A stretch of 58,650 bases of DNA from the NCBI RefSeq assembly GCF_001280125.1, contig NZ_LGEG01000224.1:1-58650 (forward strand), read 5' to 3'. The stretch comes from Streptomyces sp. NRRL F-6492. Lineage in GTDB: Bacteria; Actinomycetota; Actinomycetes; Streptomycetales; Streptomycetaceae. Below are positions 35,424 through 44,425 of the stretch, piece by piece. Numbering within the stretch: the first letter of the stretch is position 1; each line of letters opens with the position of its first letter. The position numbers and the translations under genes were made by a program. The notes under the pieces are model-generated. The model did not search any database and was not told where the DNA came from. It saw only the letters and a list, made by a program, of their open reading frames with translations.

Positions 35424-36281
35424 TCAGTGCTCCGCGGCGGAGTCTCCGGCGGCCTGGAGGCCGGTGTTGTGTTCGTGGATCAGCCGAAGCGCCTCGTCGC
35501 GGTCCCTCCGGTCCAGGGCGTCGACCAGGTCGCGGTGGAGTTCGTGCCGGTGCGCGACGTACTCGCTCAGCGGCTGCTCGCCGGTGGGCAGCACCGCCAG
35601 CGTGTGGCGCTCGATCAGATCGAGCAGATGGGTGTACAGCGAACTGAGCAGCGCGTTCGGGCTGATCGCGGCGATGGCGGCGTGCAGGCGCCAGTTGGCG
35701 TGCACGAAGGCCACGGGATCCGCGGCCTCCACGGCGTGCTCCATGGCGGCGATGTGGCGACGCAGTCCCGCGACATCGGCGGGTGAGGCGTGCCAGAGGG
35801 CGTCCTCGATCAGGAGCGGGTCGAGGGCGTCGCGGATGCGCACGGCGTCGGCGACGTCGTTCGCCCGCGCGTCCAGCGCGAGGACGGAGTTGCCGAGGCG
35901 GACCATCGGAGACTGCTCGGCGCTGAACAGACCGCCGCCCGGTCCGGGCTTCACGGTGACCAGGCCGCGCGCCTGCAGGAGGCGCAGCGCCTCGTTGAAC
36001 GTGCCCACGGACACCCCGCACAAGGTCCGCAGGGTCTCCTTGGTGCCCAGGCGCGATCCGGGCGGCACGCTCTCGATCAGCTCCGTGACCTTCTCCGCCG
36101 CGTGCTCGGCCCGCCCCGAGGGCGTCTGCCGAGGGGGGGCGTCGAGGCCCCGGCCGCCGCGGGCCGAGGGCGGGCCCTCGCCGACGAGCCCGCCGGGGCG
36201 CGGATAGGCCCCGGCCCGGCCGCGGGCCGGAACCGCTTCCGGCGCCTTGTGCCGCGGGGCGCTGTCGGGGGTGGCGCTCAT
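35424..36281 (-). CDS. GntR family regulator, FCD domain (FadR subfamily)
   Basis: This 285-aa DNA-binding regulator has a winged helix at about 65-125 (GTKETLRTLCGVSVGTFNEA, then ALRLLQARGLVTVKPGPGGG). A C-terminal FCD effector domain (about 145-275) carries the metal/acid-binding residues D, H and H, seen in RIRDALDPLLIEDA, VHANWRLHAAIAA and HRHELHRDLVDALDRRD. About 60 unusual residues, rich in Gly/Arg/Pro, precede the winged helix. The ATG has GAGGAGA upstream. It is divergent from the FAH-VOC-hydroxylase operon at 36510, whose promoter lies between two direct repeats in the shared gap, so it probably regulates that operon and itself in response to a carboxylic acid. Confidence 0.88.
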   Translation of the reverse strand: MSATPDSAPRHKAPEAVPARGRAGAYPRPGGLVGEGPPSARGGRGLDAPPRQTPSGRAEHAAEKVTELIESVPPGSRLGTKETLRTLCGVSVGTFNEALRLLQARGLVTVKPGPGGGLFSAEQSPMVRLGNSVLALDARANDVADAVRIRDALDPLLIEDALWHASPADVAGLRRHIAAMEHAVEAADPVAFVHANWRLHAAIAAISPNALLSSLYTHLLDLIERHTLAVLPTGEQPLSEYVAHRHELHRDLVDALDRRDRDEALRLIHEHNTGLQAAGDSAAEH

Positions 36282-36303
36282 GTCATCTCCTCGGTCGCCC
36301 TAT

Positions 36304-36382
36304 TCATCATGCTCATTTTGCCTGAACCTCTTGACGCTGTGGACACCCGAGCGCAATATCAGGGTAATCATCATGCTGAATT
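36304..36382 (+). promoter_or_regulatory. Promoter TTGACG-N17-CAATAT flanked by two direct-repeat operator candidates
   Basis: The -35 TTGACG (36331-36336) and -10 CAATAT (36354-36359) are spaced by exactly 17 bp and point to the FAH gene at 36510. A repeat TCATCATGCTCATT (36304-36317) lies upstream of the -35, and a second copy, TCATCATGCTGAATT (36368-36382), lies just after the -10. Such bracketing suggests repression by looping or occlusion, most simply by the divergent GntR regulator. The binding protein is inferred. Confidence 0.6.
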
Positions 36383-36509
36383 AATGACGAAGGGGCGAGG
36401 GCCTGCCGAAGCCGACGGGCGGCCCTCGCCGTCCCTTCGGCGGCCGAGCGGTCGTCCCCGCCGAAGAGGCGTCGGGGCTCCGCTCCCTTCCCTGTCCGGG
36501 AGACATCAC

Positions 36510-37352
36510 ATGCGCATCGCCAACCTCTCCGGCCGCCTGGCCCTCGTCGTCGACGGCCGTGCCGTGGACGTCGAGGAGGCCAGCGGCGGCCGCTTCTCCG
36601 CCGACCCGCAGGCCGTCTACGAGCGGTGGGAGGAGTTCCGTTCCTGGGCCGCCGGCACCGGCCTCCCCGCGGGAACGGCGCTCGACCCGGCCGAACTGGG
36701 CTCCCCCGCTCCGGCGCCGCGGCAGACGCTGGCGATCGGCCTGAACTATCGGGACCACGCCGCCGAATCCGGCTTCGCGGTGCCCGAGGGGCTGCCTCCG
36801 GTCTTCACCAAGTTCGTCACCAGCGTCACCGGGCCGGTCACCGAGGTGAGGCTGCCGACGGGCGGCGACACCGACTGGGAGGTCGAACTGGTCGCCGTCA
36901 TCGGCCGCCGTGCCGAGGGCGTCGACGAGGCCGACGCCTGGAGTCACGTCGCCGGTCTCGCGGTCGGACAGGACATCTCCGAGCGCGTACTCCAACTGGC
37001 CGGACCCGCACCCCAGTTCAGCTTGGGCAAGTCCCACCCCGGCTTCGCCCCCATCGGGCCCTGGCTGGTCACGCCGGACGAGTTCGACGACCCCGACGAC
37101 CTCGAACTGCGCTGCGCCGTCAACGGCGAGGAGGTCCAGAAGGGGCGCACCCGCGACCTGGTCTTCTCCGTGCCCGCCCTGATCGCCCGGTTGTCCGCGG
37201 TGCTGCCACTCCTGCCCGGAGACGTCGTCTTCACCGGCACCCCGGCCGGCGTCGGCATCGGACGCGACCCGCGGCGCTTCCTCACCGCCGGTGACGTGCT
37301 CGTCAGTTCCGTCGAGGGCATCGGCGAACTGCGGCAGACCTTCGTCGCCTGA
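36510..37352 (+). CDS. Fumarylacetoacetate hydrolase (FAH) family protein, copy 1
   Basis: This 280-aa cytosolic enzyme belongs to the FAH / 2-keto-4-pentenoate hydratase superfamily, which hydrolyses or hydrates C-C bonds of ring-cleavage products. Visible features are GLNYRDHAAESGF (about 84-96, with the conserved His), the metal-binding DWEVELVAVIG (about 122-132), a DISER segment, FSLGKSHPGFAPIGPW and FTGTPAGVG near the end. Its N-terminus (RIANLSGRLALVVDGRAVD) and whole length closely match a second copy at 43008-43856. The ATG at 36510 follows GGGAGA. It opens a run of co-directional catabolic genes (VOC, hydroxylase, CoA transferase). The natural substrate is unknown; a 2-hydroxydienoate or acylpyruvate from the meta-cleavage or gentisate type of pathway is plausible. 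Confidence 0.88.
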   Translation: MRIANLSGRLALVVDGRAVDVEEASGGRFSADPQAVYERWEEFRSWAAGTGLPAGTALDPAELGSPAPAPRQTLAIGLNYRDHAAESGFAVPEGLPPVFTKFVTSVTGPVTEVRLPTGGDTDWEVELVAVIGRRAEGVDEADAWSHVAGLAVGQDISERVLQLAGPAPQFSLGKSHPGFAPIGPWLVTPDEFDDPDDLELRCAVNGEEVQKGRTRDLVFSVPALIARLSAVLPLLPGDVVFTGTPAGVGIGRDPRRFLTAGDVLVSSVEGIGELRQTFVA

Positions 37353-37390
37353 GCAGACCGGACCGACGGACGAAGGAATCGAGAATTCCC

Positions 37391-38332
37391 ATGGCACTGC
37401 ACCGTCTGACCTCCCTCACCGTGGGGGTCCCCAACGTCGCCGAGACCGCCGCCTACTACACCGACTTCGGCCTCGCCCCGGACGGCGACGGCTGGTTCAC
37501 CACCCGGGACGCCGGACGCCAGCTCCGCATCGTCCACGCGCCGACCCGCCGTCTGGTGGAGGTCCGCGTCGGCGTCGACACGCCCGACGACCTCGCGGCG
37601 GCGGCCTCTCGCCTGGAGCGACTCGGTGTCGAGAGCACCCTCGACGCGGGGACGCTCACCGCGTACGACAGGACCACCGCCGTCCGAGCCGTCCTGGAGA
37701 TCACCCCCCGCGTGGTCCAGGACCCGGTGGCGGCCCCCGCCCACAACGGCCCCGGCCGGATCGAGCGCGCCGGCTCACGGGCACCCGGCGTCCTGCGCAC
37801 CGAGCGGGTGCGGCCGCGCAAGCTGGGCCACGCGGTCGTCGGCACCACCGACTTCGACGCCACGACCGCGTTCTTCCGCGACGGCCTCGGATTCAAGGCG
37901 TCGGACTACATCAAGGACCACGGGGCGTTCCTGCGCTGTTCCACCGACCACCACAACATCCTGGTCCTCGCCGCGCCGGTCGCCTTCCTGCACCACTCCT
38001 CCTGGCAGGTGGACGACGTCGACGAGGTCGGCCGCGGCGCCGCCGCGATGCTGGAGGACCACCCCGAGCGGCACGTCTGGGGCCTGGGGCGCCACCACGC
38101 GGGCTCCAACTTCTTCTGGTACCTCAAGGACCCGGCCGGCAACTTCAGCGAGTACTACTCCGACATGGACTGCGTCGTCGACGACCAGCTGTGGACTCCG
38201 GAGGTTCTGGAGGGCGCCAAGGGCCTCTTCAACTGGGGCCCGCCGCCACCGCCCTCCTTCCTCGCCCCCGAGGACCTCGCCGCCCTGATGACCGGCACCC
38301 ACGGCGAGTCGGGGCAGAGCCGTGAGCGATAG
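37391..38332 (+). CDS. VOC family protein, probable extradiol ring-cleavage dioxygenase
   Basis: This 313-aa protein has two vicinal-oxygen-chelate modules (about 1-110 and 140-290), the layout of type I extradiol catechol dioxygenases. The likely iron ligands are present in the second module: His in RKLGHAVVGT (about 145), His in AFLHHSSWQVDD (about 200) and Glu in NFSEYYSDMD (about 257). HHAGSNFFWYLKDPAGN matches the family's conserved loop with the active-site His. The protein should open a catechol-type ring next to the hydroxyls, using Fe(II) and O2. It follows the FAH gene by 38 bp and overlaps the hydroxylase by 11 bp, so hydroxylation, ring cleavage and product hydrolysis are encoded together. 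Substrate unknown. Confidence 0.85.
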   Translation: MALHRLTSLTVGVPNVAETAAYYTDFGLAPDGDGWFTTRDAGRQLRIVHAPTRRLVEVRVGVDTPDDLAAAASRLERLGVESTLDAGTLTAYDRTTAVRAVLEITPRVVQDPVAAPAHNGPGRIERAGSRAPGVLRTERVRPRKLGHAVVGTTDFDATTAFFRDGLGFKASDYIKDHGAFLRCSTDHHNILVLAAPVAFLHHSSWQVDDVDEVGRGAAAMLEDHPERHVWGLGRHHAGSNFFWYLKDPAGNFSEYYSDMDCVVDDQLWTPEVLEGAKGLFNWGPPPPPSFLAPEDLAALMTGTHGESGQSRER

Positions 38333-39974
38333 TCCTCCGAAGGCGCGCGACGGTTCCCCGAAGGTGCACGACGTCGCGATCGTCGGCTTCGGTCCCGTCG
38401 GCCAGACGCTGGCCCTGCTCCTGGGCCGGGCCGGACGCGACGTCGTCGCCCTGGAGCGCTGGCCCGACCCCTACCCCCTGCCGCGCGCCGCCCACTTCGA
38501 CCACGAGGTCGGCCGCATCTTCCAGGCCGGGGGAGTGGGGGAGGAGGTGCGCGCGGTCACCGACCCGGTGCACGACCACTACGAGTGGCGCAACGCGGCC
38601 GGCGAACCCCTGGTATGCATCGACTGGTCCGGCGACGGCCCCTCCGGCTGGCCCACCGCCAACTTCTTCAGCCAGCCCCGGCTGGAAGCCGTCCTCGCCG
38701 GAGCCGCCGAGAGCCAGGCCACGGTCACCGTGCGCCGCGGCTGCGAGGTCGCCGGCCTGCGACCCGGCGACGAGTCGGTCCTGTTGACCACCAAGGGGGA
38801 CGGCGGCGGTGAGGTCCGGGCCCGTTACGTCATCGGTGCCGACGGGGCCAACAGCTTCGTCCGCTCCGCCATGACCACCTCCGTCACCGACCTCGGCTTC
38901 TTCTACGACTGGCTGGTCGTCGACACGATCCCTCACGACCGGACCGAATGGTCGCCGAAGAACTGGCAGTTGTGCGACCCGCGGCGGCCGACCACGATCG
39001 TCTCGGGCGGTCCGGGCAGGCGCCGCTGGGAGTTCATGCGACTGCCGCACGAGAGCGTCGAGGAACTCGGGACGCCGGACGCGGCCTGGCGCCTGCTGGA
39101 ACCCTGGGGACGCACTCCGGAGAACACCACCATCGAACGGCACGCGGTCTACACCTTCCAGGCCCGCTGGGTGGACCGTTGGCGCGAGGACCGGCTGGTC
39201 CTCGCCGGTGACGCCGCCCACCAGATGCCGCCGTTCGCCGGTCAGGGCATGTGCTCCGGCCTGCGCGACGCCGTCAATCTGGCCTGGAAGCTGGACCTCG
39301 TCCTCGACGGCCGGGCCGACCCCGCGCTGCTTGACACCTACACCTCCGAGCGCAGCGATCACGTCCAGCACGCCATCGGCATGTCCATGGCCCTCGGCCA
39401 GGTCATCTGCGTCCTCGACCCCGAAGCCGCCGCCTCACGCGACGCCCGCATGATCGCCGCCGGCGCCGACCCCCGGCACGCCCTCCCGCCCACTCCGCCT
39501 CCCGTCCTGGGCGACGGAATCCTCCAGCGCGGCCCCGACGGCAGCCGGGCGCCGGACACCGGCCACCTCACCCCGCAGTACGAGGTCACCCACCGGGGCC
39601 GTACCGCGCTCCTCGACGACCTCACCGGCGGCGGGTTCACGATCCTGGCGGACGGGCCGGGACCGCTCGACGCCCTGGAAGCCACCGACCACGACTTCCT
39701 CTCCGGCATCGGCGCGCGCCTCGTGCCGCTGTACTCGGAGGACGTCCCGCCCGAGGGCTACCTCGACGCGCCCGACGGCTACCTGGCCCACCTGCGCGAA
39801 CGGGGGCACGTCGCCGCCCTGGTCCGGCCGGACTTCTACCTGTTCGGTGCCACCGCCGACGCGCGAGGGCTGCGCGAGCTGGTCGGCCAGCTGCGCGAGC
39901 AGTTGCGGCACCCCGTCGTCACCACCGAGCGGACCCTGCCCTCCGAACTGCTCACGGCCGCCGGTGAGCAGTGA
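38322..39974 (+). CDS. FAD-dependent aromatic hydroxylase (MhpA-like, 3-(3-hydroxyphenyl)propionate hydroxylase family)
   Basis: This 550-aa group A flavoprotein monooxygenase has the FAD-binding Rossmann motif DVAIVGFGPVGQTLALLLGR (about 17-36), the DG motif YVIGADGANSFVR (about 167-179) and the GD motif RLVLAGDAAHQMPPFAGQGM (about 290-310). The C-terminal thioredoxin-like domain, typical of MhpA-type enzymes, is present (about 420-550). These NADH-dependent enzymes hydroxylate phenolic acids to catechols. The GTG start overlaps the upstream VOC gene. Together they give hydroxylase, extradiol dioxygenase and FAH-type hydrolase, a classic meta-cleavage set. The aromatic substrate cannot be read from sequence. 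Confidence 0.88.
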   Translation: MSDSPPKARDGSPKVHDVAIVGFGPVGQTLALLLGRAGRDVVALERWPDPYPLPRAAHFDHEVGRIFQAGGVGEEVRAVTDPVHDHYEWRNAAGEPLVCIDWSGDGPSGWPTANFFSQPRLEAVLAGAAESQATVTVRRGCEVAGLRPGDESVLLTTKGDGGGEVRARYVIGADGANSFVRSAMTTSVTDLGFFYDWLVVDTIPHDRTEWSPKNWQLCDPRRPTTIVSGGPGRRRWEFMRLPHESVEELGTPDAAWRLLEPWGRTPENTTIERHAVYTFQARWVDRWREDRLVLAGDAAHQMPPFAGQGMCSGLRDAVNLAWKLDLVLDGRADPALLDTYTSERSDHVQHAIGMSMALGQVICVLDPEAAASRDARMIAAGADPRHALPPTPPPVLGDGILQRGPDGSRAPDTGHLTPQYEVTHRGRTALLDDLTGGGFTILADGPGPLDALEATDHDFLSGIGARLVPLYSEDVPPEGYLDAPDGYLAHLRERGHVAALVRPDFYLFGATADARGLRELVGQLREQLRHPVVTTERTLPSELLTAAGEQ

Positions 39975-40113
39975 CCACCCACGCCCCACGGGCGCCCCGC
40001 CCGGACGGGCGCGGCGCCCACAGAAGAACAGGAACACCACCGACCACGGCGGACGGGCCCCGCGCGGGCCGACCCGCGCGAAACGCACCTCGCGAAGACT
40101 CCCAAGGACGTTC

Positions 40114-40896
40114 ATGGACAAGACATCGCCCTCCGCGGCCGCGGCCGTGGCCGACATAGGCGACGGCGCCTCCCTCGCCGTCGGCGGATTCGGCCTGTGC
40201 GGCATCCCGAGCACCCTCATCTCGGCCCTGCACGCGCAGGGCGCCGGCAGGCTGCGGGTGGTCTCCAACAACTGCGGCACCGACGACCACGGCCTCGGCA
40301 TCCTGCTGGGCGCCGGACGCATCGCCCGTGTCACCGGCTCGTACGTCGGCGAGAACAAGGAGTTCGCCCGCCAGTACCTCGGCGGTGAACTCGAAGTGGA
40401 ACTCGTCCCCCAGGGCACCCTCGCCGAACGCCTGCGCGCCGGGGGCTGCGGCATCCCCGCGTTCTACACCCCCGCGGGCGTGGGCACGCCGCTCGCCGAC
40501 GGCGGCATCCCCTGGCGCCACGACTCCGACGGCGGCGTCGCCGTCGCCTCGCCGGCCAAGGAGACCCGTACCTTCGGCGACCGCGACTTCGTCCTGGAGG
40601 AGGCCATCACCTGCGACTTCGCCCTGGTCCGGGCGGCACGCGGGGACCGGCACGGCAACCTCGCCTTCGACAAGTCCGCCCGCAACTTCAACCCGCTCGC
40701 CGCCATGGCCGGCCGCGTGACCGTCGCCGAGGTCGAAGAGCTCGTCGAACCCGGCGCCCTCGACCCGGACGAGATCCACCTGCCCGGCGTGTTCGTGCAG
40801 CGCGTCGTGGGCCTCACGTCCCGGCAGGCGGCCGACAAGCGGATCGAACGGCGTACGGTCCTCGCGCCCGCGACACGAGAGGCGGTGTCCGGCTGA
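40114..40896 (+). CDS. 3-oxoacid CoA-transferase family, subunit A
   Basis: This 260-aa alpha subunit of a two-subunit family I CoA transferase starts at ATG 40114, after a 139-bp gap that follows the hydroxylase. Typical motifs are [20 protein letters not shown] (about 18-37, with the GGFGxCGxP signature), [36 protein letters not shown] and [10 protein letters not shown] (about 130). Such enzymes move CoA from succinyl-CoA or acetyl-CoA to 3-oxoadipate, acetoacetate or related acids; the sequence does not distinguish which. Subunit B follows with a 1-bp TGATG overlap. In this cluster it would activate an acid end-product for beta-ketothiolysis or similar. Confidence 0.92.
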   Translation: MDKTSPSAAAAVADIGDGASLAVGGFGLCGIPSTLISALHAQGAGRLRVVSNNCGTDDHGLGILLGAGRIARVTGSYVGENKEFARQYLGGELEVELVPQGTLAERLRAGGCGIPAFYTPAGVGTPLADGGIPWRHDSDGGVAVASPAKETRTFGDRDFVLEEAITCDFALVRAARGDRHGNLAFDKSARNFNPLAAMAGRVTVAEVEELVEPGALDPDEIHLPGVFVQRVVGLTSRQAADKRIERRTVLAPATREAVSG

Positions 40897-41546
40897 TGCC
40901 CTGGACCAGGAACGAGACGGCCGCCCGGGCGGCGGCCGAACTGAGCGACGGCGACTACGTCAACCTCGGCATCGGACTGCCCACCCTCGTCCCCGGCTTC
41001 GTGCCCGAGGGCGTGCACGTGGTCCTCCAGTCGGAGAACGGCATCCTGGGCACCGGCCCCTACCCGTCCGAGGAGGCCGTGGACCCGGACCTGATCAACG
41101 CCGGCAAGGAGACCGTGACGGTACGGGCGGGGGCGAGCTACTTCGACTCCGCGCTGTCCTTCGGCATGATCCGCGGCGGCCACATCGACACCGCGGTCCT
41201 CGGCGCCATGCAGGTCTCCGACCGCGGCGACCTCGCCAACTGGATGATCCCCGGCAAGACGGTGAAGGGCATGGGCGGGGCGATGGACCTCGTGCACGGA
41301 GCCCGCCGCGTCATCGTCCTCATGGAGCACACCGCGAGGGACGGCAGCCCGAAGATCCTCTCCGAGTGCACCCTTCCGCTGACCGGACGCTCCTGCGTCC
41401 ACCGGATCATCACCGACCTCGCCGTCCTCGACGTCACCGACCGCGGACTCGTCCTGGTGGAGACGGCCCCCGGCGTCACCCCGGAACGGGTCGCCGCCGC
41501 CACCGCGGCGCCCGTCCACCTCCGCCGGGACGCTCCGACACGGTGA
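40896..41546 (+). CDS. 3-oxoacid CoA-transferase family, subunit B
   Basis: This 216-aa beta subunit is coupled to subunit A by a TGATG overlap. It has the family's active-site segment [20 protein letters not shown] (about 44-63), where the Glu of SENG forms the acyl-CoA thioester intermediate, plus [19 protein letters not shown] (about 24-42) and [23 protein letters not shown]. The length is normal for the family. It is the last gene of the plus-strand catabolic run that starts at 36510; the HIT-protein gene converges on it. Confidence 0.93.
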   Translation: MPWTRNETAARAAAELSDGDYVNLGIGLPTLVPGFVPEGVHVVLQSENGILGTGPYPSEEAVDPDLINAGKETVTVRAGASYFDSALSFGMIRGGHIDTAVLGAMQVSDRGDLANWMIPGKTVKGMGGAMDLVHGARRVIVLMEHTARDGSPKILSECTLPLTGRSCVHRIITDLAVLDVTDRGLVLVETAPGVTPERVAAATAAPVHLRRDAPTR

Positions 41547-41682
41547 GCCCCGCCTCCGCCGGCCCCGTGATCCCGGACAGCCGCCGGGCCGGCGGCCGCC
41601 CCCGCCCCGCGCGGCGTCTGCGCGCGGGCACCGAGCGGGTCCCGGCCGTCCGGCGGCCGGGACCTCACCCGCTTCTCGGCGA

Positions 41683-42156
41683 TCAGGCCGAGAGCGGGTA
41701 CGTGCCGTCGCCGGCGAGTCGTTCGTAGGCGCGGCGCACCGCGGGCACCAGGCGGGCGGCGGCCTCCGGGTCGGCCTGCTCGGTCCGGAGCCGCAGGATG
41801 TTCCCGTTGCGCCGGTCCGCGGGGACGTCTTCACCACGGGCCGTGACGAGCGCGTGGAAGTGCGGATGGTTCTCGCCGAAGACCAGCAGGTAGGTCGCGG
41901 GCGCGCCGGTCGCCTCGGTGACCGCCGCGACCAGGTCGCGCGCACGGCGGGCGAACGAGGCCAGTTCGGCCTCGTCGAGCCCGGTGATGCGCTCGGCGTG
42001 CCGGCGGACCCGCAGGACGAACCAGCCGGGTACGTCGTAACCGGGGACCGTTTCTCCCGACCAGAGAGAGTCACGGAAGACGACGTTGGCCTCTTCGTTC
42101 CGTTCCAGGCCGCACATGAGGCAGCCGGCGTCGTCGTGATGGCTGGAGGTGCTCAA
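41683..42156 (-). CDS. HIT family protein
   Basis: This 157-aa protein has a HIT-type fold. The His triad appears as HPHFHALVTARG (about 97-108), with the H-x-H-x-H arrangement, and the N-terminal CLMCGLER resembles the zinc/Cys segment of HIT hydrolases (Cys-x-x-Cys). HIT proteins hydrolyse nucleoside phosphoramidates or dinucleotides; many act on AMP adducts. The start is TTG (plus-strand CAA at 42154-42156) with AGGGGAA just upstream; an internal Met at residue 15 is an alternative. It is the third gene of the minus-strand unit after the FAH copy 2 and VOC genes. A link to the catabolic pathway is not obvious. Confidence 0.82.
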   Translation of the reverse strand: MSTSSHHDDAGCLMCGLERNEEANVVFRDSLWSGETVPGYDVPGWFVLRVRRHAERITGLDEAELASFARRARDLVAAVTEATGAPATYLLVFGENHPHFHALVTARGEDVPADRRNGNILRLRTEQADPEAAARLVPAVRRAYERLAGDGTYPLSA

Positions 42157-42291
42157 GGATTCCCCTGTGGGTGGATGTGGGCGGCCGGCCGGATGGAGCG
42201 ACCGTTCTCGGACCGCCGGGTGGCGGCGCGCCGAGGGGGTGCCGGTCCCGTCCCGGCACCCCTGGTCCGACGTCTCGGTCCCGTTCCGTGC

Positions 42292-42864
42292 TCAGACGGC
42301 TCCGGTGAGGACCAGCATCGGATCGGGCAGGTCGCTCCTCAGGGCCCAGGACCGGTGGATCAGTTCCTCGACGGTCGCCCCGGAGCGGCGGGCGGTGAGC
42401 ATGGCCTCGGGGTCGAAGGCGGGGCCGACGGCGTCGGCGCCGTACTCCGGCCCGTTCATGTAGCCGGTGGCCTCGTCCGGGTCGGCGAAGTTGTCGATCT
42501 GCATCTCGACGAAACCGCCGTCCGGGTCCTGGTAGTACATCGACGTGGTGACGCCGTGGGCGATGCACACCGCAGGCGTGACGCCCTTGCCGCGCAGCAG
42601 CTCGTAGCGGGCGAGGAGGTCGTCGAGGTGGTCGAAGGTGTAGGCGACGTGGTGGGCCGCGGCCGTCGTGGGCGACTTGCGCTCCAGGGGGACCGGCGGG
42701 GTGAGCAGGGCGACGCGGTGGTGCTCCTCGTCGTAGGTGATGAAGCACAGGTGGTCGTTCTGGAACACCACGTGCCCGTCGAGAACGGTGCAGTACCAGT
42801 CCCGCATGCCGGTGGGGTTGCTGGTCTGGAACACGACGTGGGCGAACTTCGGTGTGGCGGTCAT
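42292..42864 (-). CDS. VOC family protein (single-module extradiol dioxygenase-like)
   Basis: This 190-aa cytosolic protein has a VOC fold. It starts at ATG 42864, preceded by a strong GAGGAGGA ribosome binding site. Candidate metal ligands are the His in KFAHVVFQTSNP (about 8), the His pair in AAAHHVAYTFDHL (about 72) and the Glu in GGFVEMQIDNFADP (about 123). GMRDWYCTVLDGHVVFQND and YYQDPDGGFVE are typical of glyoxalase/biphenyl-diol dioxygenase relatives. It may cleave a catechol ring or isomerise or epimerise a pathway intermediate. It lies between FAH copy 2 (upstream, 144-bp gap) and the HIT gene, in a unit that begins with the shared promoter at 44.1 kb. Confidence 0.83.
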   Translation of the reverse strand: MTATPKFAHVVFQTSNPTGMRDWYCTVLDGHVVFQNDHLCFITYDEEHHRVALLTPPVPLERKSPTTAAAHHVAYTFDHLDDLLARYELLRGKGVTPAVCIAHGVTTSMYYQDPDGGFVEMQIDNFADPDEATGYMNGPEYGADAVGPAFDPEAMLTARRSGATVEELIHRSWALRSDLPDPMLVLTGAV

Positions 42865-43007
42865 CCGATCCTCCTCGATCGAATCCGCGGGCGTCCGGCC
42901 GTGGTGGTCCTCACGGCCGGTGGTCCGGTCCTGTGCCCGCGCTTTCGGCGTTCGACGGTTCATGGGGGTGGCTGTGCGCGACCCCTGGGCACGAGGTCGC
43001 CGGGACG

Positions 43008-43856
43008 TCAGGTCTGTGCGACGAAGCGCTGGCGCAGTTCTCCGATGCCCTCGATGGTGCTGACCAGTTCGTCCCCGGGGGCGAGCCAGCGCTGTGGGTC
43101 ACGGCCCAGGCCGACGCCGGCCGGGGTGCCGGTGAACACGAGGTCGCCGGGCAGCAGGGGGATCACCGAGGACAGGCGGGAGAGCAGCTCGGGTACGGAG
43201 AAGATCAGGTCACTGGTGCGGCCCTTCTGGACCTCCTCGCCGTTCACGGTGCAGCGCAGTCCCAGGTCGTCGGGGTCGTCGAACGCGTCGGGCGTGACCA
43301 GCCAGGGCCCGATGGGGGCGAAGCCGGGGAAGGACTTGCCGAGGCTGAACTGCGGTGACGGCCCTTCGAGTTGCGTGATGCGCTCGGAGATGTCCTGGCC
43401 CACGGTCAGCCCGGCGACGTGGTCCCAGGCGGTCTCCGCGGAGACACGGTGCGCGCGGACGCCGATGACGACGACGAGTTCGATCTCCCAGTCGGTGTGG
43501 CCGCCGGGCGGGAGGGCGACCTCGGTGACGGGGCCGGTGATGCTGGTGGCGAACTTGGTGAAGACCGGCGGCATCGTCTCGGGCAGGGCGAACCCGGATT
43601 CGGCCGCGTGGTCGCGGTAGTTCAGGCCGGCGGCGACGATCTGCCGCGGGGCGGGCGCGGGGGCGCCCAGGAGGGCGGGATCCACGGGGCCGCCCTCGGG
43701 CAGGCGGGCCTGCGCCGCCCACCGGCGGAACTCCTCCCACCGCTCGTAGACGGCCTGCGGGTCCGCGGTGAAGCGGCCACCGCTGGCCTCCTCGACGTCG
43801 ACGGCGAGACCGTCGACGACGAGGGCCAGGCGGCCGGAGAGGTTGGCAATGCGCAC
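43008..43856 (-). CDS. Fumarylacetoacetate hydrolase (FAH) family protein, copy 2
   Basis: This 282-aa protein starts at GTG 43856, preceded by AGGAGC; a longer frame to 44117 would cross the promoter. It has the same FAH features as the copy at 36510: GLNYRDHAAESGFALPE, DWEIELVVVIG (metal site), FSLGKSFPGFAPIGPW and FTGTPAGVGLGRDP. By eye most residues are identical along the whole length, including the N-terminus (RIANLSGRLALVVDGLAVD). It is therefore a recent paralogue rather than a distant family member, with changes clustered in the substrate-facing and loop regions. It heads a minus-strand unit with VOC and HIT genes, under the shared operator element, whereas copy 1 has a different promoter. 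Confidence 0.88.
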   Translation of the reverse strand: MRIANLSGRLALVVDGLAVDVEEASGGRFTADPQAVYERWEEFRRWAAQARLPEGGPVDPALLGAPAPAPRQIVAAGLNYRDHAAESGFALPETMPPVFTKFATSITGPVTEVALPPGGHTDWEIELVVVIGVRAHRVSAETAWDHVAGLTVGQDISERITQLEGPSPQFSLGKSFPGFAPIGPWLVTPDAFDDPDDLGLRCTVNGEEVQKGRTSDLIFSVPELLSRLSSVIPLLPGDLVFTGTPAGVGLGRDPQRWLAPGDELVSTIEGIGELRQRFVAQT

Positions 43857-44087
43857 GGAGCTGCTCCTGTGTCCTCGCGTGGTGGGTTGTGGCCGGGCGG
43901 CCGGGCCGGTGGCTCGGACCGGGGGGGGCTTCTCGGCGATGTCGAGCCGCGTCGCCTTACACCTCGTGGCCGACGGGGGCGGGGCGACCGGGTGGCGGAC
44001 GCCGTCGACGGAATCACGCCGGCTGTCGGGTCCGCCGGCACCGCTCGCGATGCCCACCCGACTCCCGTCGACTGCGACGCCGATCAC

Positions 44088-44117
44088 ACAGTAAGGCGCT
44101 ATATGTGATAACAGCAA
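44088..44117 (-). promoter_or_regulatory. Shared promoter-operator element, site A (upstream of FAH copy 2)
   Basis: The plus strand shows CTATATGTGATAACAGCAA at 44099-44117. On the minus strand this gives a -35 TTGCTG (44112-44117) and, 18 bp on, a -10 TACTGT (44088-44093). The spacer holds the sequence TTATCACATATAGCGC that recurs at two other promoters of this cluster. It lies about 235 bp before the FAH copy 2 start. Confidence 0.65.
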
Positions 44118-44425
44118 GAAGCCGGGCTGATGAATCTCCTCTGAACGGGCTGTCGGCGGGGCTCAGGCGTTCCTGTCGGCCTCGTCCGCGGCCGCGTCCA
44201 CGTCATGGCCGCACCGGCTCCGTCCTGCCCGGAAGCCGTGCTCCATGACGGCGTGACCGGGCCGATCCGCCCGCGACGGACCGGAGCCGGGGAGGCGCCG
44301 ACGACGGCCGGTGGACTTGCTCGGGGGAGGCCGGCGGAACCGGCCCCGGAGGAGGGAGGACGCTGAGCACCCGAAGCGGTGGAGGGGCTCGTGACCCCCT
44401 CGGGGGCCCGCCGTGTCGCCCGCGA
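44118..44425. other. Gap without a recognisable gene
   Basis: These 308 bp lie between site A and the stop of the Lrp/AsnC regulator. Several long open frames cross it, but they are Arg/Ala/Gly-rich with no start signals or family motifs. I see no hairpin strong enough to call. Confidence 0.4.
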
